From: Pterobdella sp. o SKG-2022
Taxonomy: Eukaryota; Annelida; Clitellata; Hirudinida; Piscicolidae
Direction: 5' to 3'
Length of the DNA: 64,000 bases
NCBI GenBank assembly: GCA_964035795.1
Contig: OZ038325.1
Location: 8,813,698-8,877,697, forward strand
Every line of letters starts with the position of its first letter. The first letter of the stretch is position 1. The notes under the pieces were generated by a model. That model saw nothing but the letters and a program-made list of their open reading frames with translations, did no database searches and was not told where the DNA came from. Position numbers and translations under genes: made by a program. This document shows positions 12,801 to 22,800 of this stretch, in pieces.

Positions 12801-14468
12801 GTTTGTAAAAATTCAACTCATCTGATCACTTTCCCTACAAACTATCTCTTTAATCTTCACCATTTTGTTATCACCACAATCATTATTATCTTTAACTTTT
12901 AACCTCCCAATCAAACCTCTTCCCCCCCTCTCTATCGGTCAATGATAATATCTTCAAAACATAACCTCGATCAACTCTTCCCTCTATCACAGATGAATTG
13001 CTGCGGCTCTCAGGGCCCCCAAGACTACAAGTCATCCTCGTGGTTCAACCACACCATCATCGCCAGAGCAGGCTTTGTACCCCCATCGTGCTGCATCAAC
13101 GCTCTAGCCCCCAATCACTCCAGCGACACTCAGTGCCAAGTGGAGGCCATGCAGCTCCTTCTGCCCGACTACCATTCGCTTGAGTTTGCTTATATCCGAT
13201 ATAAGGTGAGAGTTTGATAATTGATTAAAAAGTTAAATTTGGGAATAATATTGATAAATTCATGCACCACACACCCATAAGCTCTATTTTGTACATCCTA
13301 TTACTCCAAACACGACACCACCCAAACACACCCTCCACCACACAGGGCTGTCACAGAGCTCTGGTAGACTGGGCGAGAAAGTGTGAAGAGCACAAGTGGA
13401 TGTTACATGTAGTGCTGCTTATACAAGTGTGTGGTGTGGTTGTGTGTGGCTGTGTGTGGTGTGGTTGTGTGAGGAGGGGTGGGTTTAGTTTGAAACGTTG
13501 AAGGTGGTTTTAAAATTCGGAACTGACGGAAAGAGAGTGAGAGGGAAAGAGGTTTAAATCTTGAAATATAATGAGTAATGTGGGGGTGAAGTGAAGAAAG
13601 ATAGAAGTGGAAAAAGAGGTTAGTATTGGATTTCAAAAGAGGCTTCATTGCGTCATTTGAAGGCAGAAATAGTGTAAAGCGCTAAGTAAATAAATGGATT
13701 TCGTGTTTTCAAAAATCGCTGTAAAAAATGTCTGCGTCTTTAACAACATAACTTTTTGGAGAATGATTTAGAGCGACTAGAAACCACAACTTTCAAATTT
13801 CAAAAAGAATATTCTAAATTTAACTTTTCTCTGATAGTCATAAATCCTTTTTTGTGCAAAATTTTTTCCAACTTTCACTGTTTTTATAGCTGCTGCGTTT
13901 TTAAAAGTGAATTATCAAAAATATTTCTCTCATATTAGCTGTCACAAGCTGAACAACGCATTCTTGTGTAGTTTTTTTTTCACTTATAAATATATTTTGC
14001 TGTTTAGTTATTTGGTATTTGTTTTTAAATAAATTTTGATATTATGCTTTTATCTATTTCATGAATACTGATAATTAACTTCAGTTTCACGGCCAACCGC
14101 TCGAGTAATGTCTGTATCAAAACCATTTGAAATTCTAACAACTCCACATTCAATATTACTTTGAAATATGGGAATAAGAAATTCTCAAAATACCACATAA
14201 AAACTAATTTTATAAATTCATGATGGAATTATTTGAATCAACAATTTCCAACCAAACCATTACCAACACCCACACCACAACAGCCCCCATTCTCCTAACA
14301 ACATCCCCACCACAACAGCCCTCATTCTCCCAACCATAACCTCTACCAGCACACCAACCCCAACCAACCACCCAGATAATTGACCTGGTCTACGCCTGCA
14401 CCTTAATGTCTTGGTTGAAGAAAACAACAGTAGACTATTTATGGTGTGAGGAAGAAGATTTCCGTTGA
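587..14468 (+). CDS. tetraspanin, 7 coding exons, 315 aa
   Basis: Four-pass membrane protein that organises receptors and adhesion molecules in tetraspanin-enriched membrane domains. Exons: 587-727, 9305-9517, 10147-10221, 11646-11777, 12993-13205, 13346-13426, 14376-14468; all junctions are phase 0. TM1 (about 33-60) is split by the first intron. TM2 ends in GCCG at residues 104-107 and is followed by CTES. TM3 lies in exon 3. The large extracellular loop carries the family cysteines: CCG at 190-192, PSCC ending at 221, C235 and GC at 259-260. TM4 is about 276-298, with a short acidic tail (CEEEDFR). N-glycosylation sequons lie in the loop at N161, N168, N206 and N228. ATG 587 is chosen as the first in-frame methionine; it gives a longer than usual basic cytosolic N-terminus. 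The subfamily is not assigned. Intron 1 is 8.6 kb and contains an assembly gap; donors gttagt, gtcagt and gtcaaa are weak. Confidence 0.93.
803..865 (+). repeat. (GC)n/(GT)n microsatellite
   Basis: Alternating GC then GT dinucleotides followed by G/T-rich sequence, about 75 bases downstream of the tetraspanin exon 1 donor. It fits the donor-side G/T enrichment seen in introns of all three spliced genes. Confidence 0.9.
1851..2022. repeat. 13-bp minisatellite, about 13 copies
   Basis: Near-perfect tandem copies of CTTTTTCCACCAT. Since 13 is not a multiple of 3, it produces long spurious repetitive ORFs on both strands. It lies in tetraspanin intron 1. Confidence 0.97.
2386..2585. other. assembly gap (200 N)
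   Basis: Exactly 200 unresolved bases, which looks like a nominal scaffold gap rather than a measured length. The flanks are AT-rich, with a TA-rich tract on the right. Confidence 0.99.
3382..3452. repeat. short degenerate 19-bp tandem repeat
   Basis: Three full and one partial copies of a unit starting GCAGCATACCA and ending in a TATTACC-like stretch. Copies differ at several positions. It is GC-richer than its surroundings. Confidence 0.6.
5155..5257 (+). repeat. A/C-rich patch ending in a candidate acceptor
   Basis: CACCACC-like low-complexity sequence ending in CCCGCAG. It resembles the A/C-rich tails that precede real acceptors elsewhere in the window, but no coding exon follows. Confidence 0.4.
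6895..7385. other. A/C-rich patch plus unexplained GC-richer block
   Basis: About 200 bases of A/C-rich DNA lead to ATGCCCAG at 7095-7102, followed by a block of coding-like composition up to about 7310. On +, one frame is open from 7095 to 7385. On -, a 48-base phase-0 segment sits between TTTAG and AAG/GTGGGT and is followed by G/T-rich sequence. Neither reading fits the tetraspanin, whose exons 1 and 2 join cleanly. It may be a non-coding or alternative exon, or an old repeat; function unknown. Confidence 0.3.
8763..8878. repeat. 24-bp AT-only tandem array, about 5 copies
   Basis: Nearly identical copies of an AT-only unit built from TATTTTAAATAAAATATT and a short extension. The unit is nearly palindromic, so the array can form cruciforms or hairpins. 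Located in tetraspanin intron 1. Confidence 0.95.
12198..12270. promoter_or_regulatory. cluster of four CRE-like sites
   Basis: TTACGTCA (12198-12205), TGACGTCA (12224-12231, the perfect palindromic CRE), TGACGTTG (12241-12248) and TGACGTAA (12263-12270) lie within 73 bases of tetraspanin intron 4. Such sites bind CREB/ATF-type bZIP factors. The density in otherwise AT-rich DNA suggests an intronic enhancer, which is inference. Confidence 0.4.
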
Positions 14469-14817
14469 TTCTAAATATAAAATAAAACTGAAGTTCGCAT
14501 GTTTTTTTGCGCAAAAAGTTATTTGAAATCCACCCAGTTTTGGGTTTTATTTTAGTGAGTGACATTCTTACGTTTAATAGAAAACATTATCTAAGAATCT
14601 TTTTTTTTCTTCTTGGGAGTCTTGCTATTTGTTTTTTATTTCATTTCATTTTTATCTAGGATTTTTATTTTTTGTTTTATTTTTTTTAATCTAGGAATCT
14701 TTTATTTTTTCCCGTCAAGATATCGTCCTAGTGTTTTTCCGCTTCTTTTTTAATTTTTTTTTTTAGAGACGTATTAATATTTTATTAAAACTGAGGAAAA
14801 ATGAAAAAATGGCTGCA

Positions 14818-14823
14818 AATAAA
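14818..14823 (+). terminator. candidate polyadenylation signal of the tetraspanin
   Basis: AATAAA about 350 bases after the stop codon, preceded by T-rich DNA. Chance matches are frequent at this base composition. Confidence 0.35.
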
Positions 14824-15335
14824 GATTGATGTAAGGTTATTATATGTAAATAATGTATAATAAATATATGCAAATGAGCATCCAAACGCTGAAAAACTCA
14901 AATTATTAATTCTGCATTGAAAACTTTATTTTTCATTAAGATTAATACTATTTTTTGTTAATTTTTGATACCTGTAGACTTAACCGCCGCGCCACTTGAG
15001 ATTCGCCCATGGATTGATCCATTTTCCTGATACAGTCTCTCCTCTCATCTTTTTTTATCTCATAATTTTTTGTTTTTTCTACATGAGATTTTTTAATGTA
15101 ATTTTTTTGTTTTTTAATATCGATATTTTTATTCTATGTAGTTTTTGTTAATTGAGATTTCCCTATTTTTATCATTAGATCATCTTTCTTGATACCCAAT
15201 TTTATGTGTTTTTTAAATTTTCATAATTATATAATTCAGTACCATGTCATATTCATCTTTCCTAACATGACTGTCTTCACCGACGTTGACTTCAAAAAGA
15301 TTTCACAAAAGAGAGGTTGTTTCGGTTAAATAACT

Positions 15336-15445
15336 ATATGAATACGTAACAACATGATATCTATAAAAAGCTTATGAATATGTAACATGATATATATAAA
15401 TAGCTACATGAATATGTAACAACCACATCACACGATATCTATGAT
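15336..15445. repeat. degenerate tandem repeat, about 3 copies of 35-42 bp
   Basis: Copies share ATGAATATGTAAC followed by ATGATAT(C/A)TATA, with small insertions and deletions between them. Confidence 0.6.
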
Positions 15446-16587
15446 TTGCTGTATAAAATCTTGCTAATCATGAACAGGTTAAAACCTGAAGGTTTTGGTT
15501 GTGGAGTATTTAACGTTATTATTTTATAATTTTGATTATGATTTTTTAAAAGATTAGATGAGTTTGACTTGAATACAGTGTGAAATTTAATTATATGACA
15601 CGCGTCATATTATTGGCTGGATTGTGGTACAACTAATGACAAATTCATTGGTTCATATATTTTCAATATTTTCGTTTTAAAATCTCGTTTTTGATAAATT
15701 GACTGATATTCATCTACCTCCAAAAAGCAACTACGACGCCATGTTGCGTTTTGAGATTTTCTGAACACAAATTTTATATAAATTTATTAAAAATATTTAA
15801 ATCATTGGTTGACTATTTTGTTTCTAACGTCTCCTTACTATTTCAAAGAGATTTTTTCATTTTTAGTTGAAATACATAGCAATTGATTTGATCATTTGAA
15901 GATAACCCATTGAAAACAAACCACAGAGTTAAAATGTTGGTATGAGACACCAAATTAGTGAATCATAATTTACGAGTTATTACAAAATTAATTGAAGAAT
16001 ACAGATCCAACACATATTTCTCCATGACCGCCTCACATCCCAACAAAACTTCCTCGGCACATCAACTTAAAAGTTTAAACATGAGTTGAGCCTCCAAAAT
16101 AATTGATTCTTGACTCCAAAATATACAACGTACGTTTGTTTCTGGCTTGACTTGTGAGCATCAATGACAAGTGATAAGTGTCATTGCTCAAAGACATTCT
16201 GTAATCACCTTGAATTACAGCTTTCTCCCAAATAAATGAACCCGATATGTTTGTACAAAAAAAAATCTTACATAAATGAAGAAAAACAAAACTAAATTAG
16301 CGCAATATAATAAAAATAAAAACTCAACAACTAAATTATTATATTTAAATGCACTAAGTTAAAATACCAAGGGTCGTTTAAAACATTATTGAATCGACTT
16401 TAAATGAATTTATTGAACTGGTACGTTTCATCATTACTAGATCTTTTTTAGATTCTACCCACTATAAGACTCTACTTGACATAAATGGTGGATGAGAAGT
16501 GATAGGTCAACTTAAAAGCTTACAACTACACCTTGAACCGTCAAGTTTAAAAGTAAATTTACGCATTAAAAATAAAATTTCCAGATA

Positions 16588-16593
16588 TTTATT
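16588..16593 (-). terminator. candidate polyadenylation signal of MTHFD1
   Basis: AATAAA on the minus strand about 280 bases after the MTHFD1 stop codon; weak evidence in AT-rich DNA. Confidence 0.3.
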
Positions 16594-16873
16594 TAAGTAT
16601 CAAAAAGATGAAAAAGATCATTTTTTGTTATCTTCAAAACTAAAGTGTATATAAAAAAAACAGAATATTTGAACGATTTGCAAATATTCCATATAAACAT
16701 CAAATAAAATTATTTTGAAACATTTTAAAACAATAAAACTGTCATAAACCCCTGACCACCTACTGTAGCATGATAAACCTCACCTCATCCTCACCTTACT
16801 GTTACCACCGCCACCACCTCATCATTATCACTCCCTCCCCCACCAATGAACAAGCGCAAAATCCTTCGAAAGA

Positions 16874-19800
16874 TCAAAAAAGCCCAGTGATTTGTTCCGA
16901 TTCTGAGTCAATCTCGATATCGTAGAGGCAAGGGCGGGTGGAAAGACCGGGCATGGTGGAGATCTGGAGGGATTTGAGACGAGTTTTAGTGATGAATATA
17001 TCCCACCCCAACATCAACCTCCTACCTCCCCAACCAGAGGGAACACAAAACCTGCCCCCACACTGATCCTGACGTCTCTGATGGGGATAGTGAAGTTGCT
17101 GGGTCTGCCTTTGAGGGCTGGGTTGTGGCTGAAAGACAGATGGGTTTTTGCCATACAGATGGGTAGGTGTCCAAAACCCTGTTGCTCATAAAGCTGGAGT
17201 CTGGCTGCAGCTTCGGGTACCACTTCCACACCATCAGCCCCGTACACCTCTTTTGCTATCGTCTCTATCTTCTTCATCAAAGACTCCTGTGAAATGAATA
17301 CAAAAATATTTTAAATCTACACGAGAATATTTCCATGTTAATCACTCAAAAAAATTCGGATCCCATACCTCAGAAGCGTAAAGGAATTTGAAGTTTGAAG
17401 GAAGATTGCATGCCCTTTCAACAGCCGAAGCCAATAGCACGGCACCTTGACCTCCTTCTGCCCAATGAAAGCAAGCAATTGAGTCGAAGGCCCCTGCCTC
17501 CTTTGCCAGTTTTTGTATTAGCTCTATTTCCGCCTGGGTATCTGTCCTGTTGGGTGTTAGCAATGGAAGCATGTTCATAATAAAAATTCATCATTTAATT
17601 TTATTGTCATAGCGCTCAAACAGAAAGTAGGCATACAAACTCTCACCAGCACCCAACCATCTTTACAACCCCTCTTACACACCAAAACACATCCCCAACC
17701 AACTTGAAAGAGTTGACAGCTACAATGACAGGCACATTAAACTTGCAAATATTCTCAATATGCTTGCCCAGGTTAGCGAAGCCCTTCTGCAACAACTCGA
17801 GGTTCTATGGTGTTGTGTGCTATTTATAACATATGATGTTATTATTTCTTATCATAAATTTATTATTATTATTAGTTATTAATCCTATTATTACAACCAT
17901 TATTATTATAATTCAACCGCTCTTATAACACCCACCCACTTCTTGTGTGTAGGCAGTGGGCAAGGGTGAGCCAAGCTTCACTTCTGGACCCCCACCATGC
18001 ATCTTTAAAGCCCTCACTGTGGCCACCAGCACCACCGCGTTAGGCGCCACACCAGAAACTCGACACTTGATGTTGCAGAACTTCTCAAAGCCGACGTCAG
18101 CCCCAAAACCAGCCTCAGTTACTGTGGGTTGTGAAGTAGCATAGGAATTATCAAGTGTCATACGAACCAAACTCTATAAATACATACAAACTGAATAATA
18201 CAAATTCCTATAAAAACATTGGAAAAAATAATTAAATGCAAAAAAAACATGAAAAACACAAACAACATGACAACAAGACATCCTAAACTCACCCACATAT
18301 CCATCTTGTCCAACCAGCTTGAGTCCGATGAAATCAGCGATGATGGATGAGGAGCCGTGGGCGATGTTGGCAAAGGGGCCTGCGTGCACTAAGACTGGAC
18401 TGCCCTGTGGTGAGTGGGGGTGTGTTGTTTGATACAAAACCATTGAAGAAAAAATACACCATCAAACCAACGCACACAAAACACACACAGACATCAAACC
18501 CCAACCTGCAGAGTCTGCATCAATGTTGGCTTGATGGCGTCCTTCAACAACACTGTCATTGCTCCTCCAGCTCCCTGCGGCATTCGGTGGTTAGTGATGG
18601 TATGATTTTTGAATTTTGGCTAAAATTGAAAACATTAAAGAGACTTTAAAATGCTTGTGAACTTTGATTTCAAAAAGCCTTTACCGAGTGTTTTTAGGTA
18701 CAAAGTGCAAGCAAAAAAATCTGTCAAAATGAAACGATTGCATCCAACTTTTAAATTGAAATTTTTATTCCACAACAAAGAACTCGATGAGAATGAATGA
18801 CGATGATTTGAAAATTTAGATCCCACCACAACTCCAAAACCCCACAACTCACCATCATATCTCCCCAAAACCACCATCCAACCCACCACCACCATCATCC
18901 AATCCACCACCACCACCACCATCCAACCCACCAGATCATCAGCAGTAACAGGATCCCCTTTCTTACTGACACCCACTACCATCCTACCCAATCTCTCCCT
19001 TAAGTCATGCAGGTCTATACACAGCGCCAACACCGCCATGATTTCAGATGCAACAGTGATATCAAAGCCTGTCTGCCTCTTGAAGCCTTTCTCAGTATCA
19101 GACTCCCCTACCGTGATCTTGCGCAAGAATCGGTCGTTTATGTCGACCACTGTGATGGGGTGGTTGATTTAATGGTATTGAGGTTTTTCTTGTCACGTTT
19201 TGTCCATCAATAATTCTACCACATCACCCGATAATATACCCACAACAGCCTTCTATCTCGTCCCACAAAAACCCAACCACCACACACAAGTCACCAAACC
19301 CCACCTACCTCTCTTCCAGGTGATGGTTGATGGATCGATATCAAGACGTGAAAAACTGCTCCTTTCCTCAGCACTGAGACTATCAGGATCAGTCTTGGTG
19401 ATGCCCAGTTTCTGCAGCCTTTTGAGCTGCACGGGAGAAAACTTGCGGACGCCATCGATGCTGGGAACCAGCCTGGAGTATAAGGCCTGTGGCAGGAAAG
19501 CATCAATGACGGTGGCATGGGATTGATGGATATGTGATCCACAATAACATCAGACCATTGTTTGCAGCATTATATGTATCAGATTATTGAATAACCAAGT
19601 TCATCAGTCATTCCATTAAACAATCAGGTCTCAAATCACTTTCAAAACTATTTTGATGACTCATATTTCAATCTATACTTTTAAATCCCTACACCATCTA
19701 TCATCATCATCATCACCCACTAAACCTCCCTTCCTCTCCCTTCTCCCCCAACCTCATCTTTCTGAGTGCTTTCATGGAACATTCGTGCATCGATCTGGGC

Positions 19801-22800
19801 AGCCAGCAGGTTGTTGGCTGCAGACACTGCATGAATGTCCCCTGTCAAATGCAGGTTGAATTCCTCCATTGGGATCACCTGCAACATCATTGTCATTATT
19901 ATTATTATCATCATAACATCATTATCATCATCATGACCATGACAAGCTTTTAACATACAACAAAAAAATCATCATCATCATCATCATCACCACCATAAAC
20001 GTTTAATGTCTATGATGATGATGATGATGATGATGATGACAAAAAAATGAATAAAGAAACCAAACAACACCAACCTGCGAATACCCCCCCCCAGCTGCAC
20101 CCCCCTTGATCCCAAAGGTGGGTCCTTGAGAGGGCTGTCTAATGTTGGCGAAGCAATTTTTGCCCAGGTTGGCTGACAAGGCCTGGACCAAGCCCAGTGT
20201 AGTTGTGCTCTTGCCTTCCCCAAATGGGGTGGGTGTGATGCTGTTTGTGGAGGAAAGGAGATTGTATGGTGTGTTGGTAATTATTATGATGATTGCGTGA
20301 TGAATTTTCACGAAGTTTTGATATATTGGTGAAGATATGTTCTAACTATGATGTCATCTGCTGATTATATGATGACTGAATGATGATGAAACATAAAACA
20401 CAAACCCAGTAACCACCACATATTTGCCATTCGGAGAGTCTCCTAACCGCTTCAATACCTGTGATTAAGTTCATCATCATTATCATCACCACCACCATTA
20501 CCACCATCATCACTACCAACACTATAATCATCACCAATTATATTGTAACATTTCAAAAGTGCATCCACACACATCGGCACTCACATTTAGGGAGACTTTA
20601 GCTTTTTCATCTCCATATGGCTCCAACTCTGTTTGTAGCAGGCCTACCTATTGGCAGACAGTGCTTTAAGGCGCTTTGATACTACTACTACTACACTAAT
20701 AATAATAATAATTCAACGAGTAATAATACCAATAACACACGTCCCGAGAGAGGCAGGCCTACACGTGGTCGGAATGTGTCCTCAAAAGGACCAAATCTGT
20801 CTCAACACCCCCCATCCTTTCTTTCTTCAAGAGGATGACCTCAAATCAGGCCATATTTTTTATGGCCTGCCCCCACCAAGACCCGGAGTGGTGGAAAAGG
20901 GCTCAGCTGCTTCTCGCAGGAAACGTGGAAAGCAACCCAGGACCCATGTGGTACTGTGCTATATGTACACATAAAATCACTGCATATCAAACCTCCATCC
21001 AATGCAATCATACCACCCCTCATTGATTCACCTCAAATGCCCACACATCAAACTCAAATCCTACTCACCCTCATTCATATGTCACACACATCAAATCCCT
21101 ACCCCAAAAACTCCTCTCCACATACACAATCTAACACAAAAAACCCTCCACACACATCAACAAACAAAACCAACCAACTCCCCCTTTAACAACACCAAAC
21201 AACATCAACATAATACAACCCAACATCAACTCAATCACCAAGAAAACAACTGAACTCACCCACCTAATACACAAACAAAAAATACCCATTATCACACTAC
21301 AAGAATCCAACCTCAACAGCAAACACAAAACCCCACACATCCCTAACTTCTCAGCCATTAGACTAGACAGACCCTCATTCCAAAAAAGTGGAGCTCTGCT
21401 AACCTACATCAACAACAACATAACCTACTCACAAATCCCTACTCCCACAAACCTGATCACAAACAACATTGAACTCATCACAACAAAAATACATCCCAAA
21501 CACACCAATCTACACATTTCAAACGTCTACCTCCCACCCAACACTAACAACATAGACAACTCAATCACCAACCTCTTCATCCACCTCACAAGCCTTCCCA
21601 ATTCCATAATCACGGGTGACTTTAACGCCCTAGTCACAAACATGGCACTTTCCTTTCACGGACCACAGAGGCCAACTCATAACCTCACTCATCCTCAATT
21701 CAAACCACATCATTCTCAACCAAAACGCTCCCACCCGACTACCATTCAACCCAAATCAACAACCCACCTCTCCCGACATCCCCACAGCAGAAACCACAAT
21801 ATCAGCCAACCTCACTTGGCAAACACTTTAAGCCTTGAACTCCGACCATCTTCCCCTTCTCATCACATTCAAAAAAAAATACAAAATACCCACAACTAAA
21901 CCCCTCAGAACTCTCACTAACTACAAGAAAGCCAACTAGCCCCAATTCACCAAACATATAGAGCACACCCTCAAAAACACCCCTCTCCACAAAGACCCCC
22001 ACACAGCTAACCACCTCATCACAAACGCCATACTCACATCAGACCGAATAAACATCCCTAAAGGAATAATAAAACCCACCCACACCCCACTCCCCAAAAG
22101 CATCACTACTTTCATATCAAAACGAAACCACACCAGAACCCTCAATAACAAAGATCCCTCACTACCCGCACTCAACCAACACATCACCCACCTCATTCAA
22201 CAACACAAAAAACAAAAATGGGAAGAGCACCTGAAAGCCGACTGGGACCACAAGAAAAAATCTCACATTCTATGGTCCACAGTAAAGGCCTTCAACCCCA
22301 AAAAACCTACCACTCCCACCAATAAAACTATCACTCACAACAACAAAACAGCCCACACACACACACAAAAAGCCAACACAGTAAATAAATATTTTGAATC
22401 AACCACAAAACACTCCTCCAACCCCACTCACAGAATAACAAACAAACTCACCAAATCACTCACATTTACCCCAATAACATACCCTCCTCCACCCAGACCA
22501 CCTCTCACACACAAATAAAAAACAACATGAAAACAATAAACACAAAAATAGTTCATGATTACATATCATCCACTCACAACAAAATTCTCAGCAAGCAACC
22601 CCCACCCATTCATGAATCAGAAACCACCCTAGACTACCACACTCGCCCAACTCAGATCAAATAAATCACCTTTCATCCTCTCATACCTCAACAAAATCTC
22701 ACCCTCATCTCATCCCTCACCTTCATGCCCACTCTGCCAAACACACATTCACGACACCCCTCACCTCTTCACCTACCCCAAAATAAGTACTACACTGGGC

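Larger units (their letters stand above)
14469..16873. other. intergenic region between convergent genes
   Basis: AT-rich DNA between the 3' ends of the tetraspanin (+) and MTHFD1 (-). It contains the presumed 3' UTRs and a degenerate tandem repeat at 15336-15445. No additional gene recognised. Confidence 0.7.

Noticed and set aside
19969..20040. CRISPR-like or other regular array
   Set aside because: Simple triplet repeats in a eukaryotic intron; no spacers.
21131..22196. Several Val/Leu/Gly-rich minus-strand ORFs
   Set aside because: Antisense of the A/C-rich LINE; the + strand carries endonuclease motifs.
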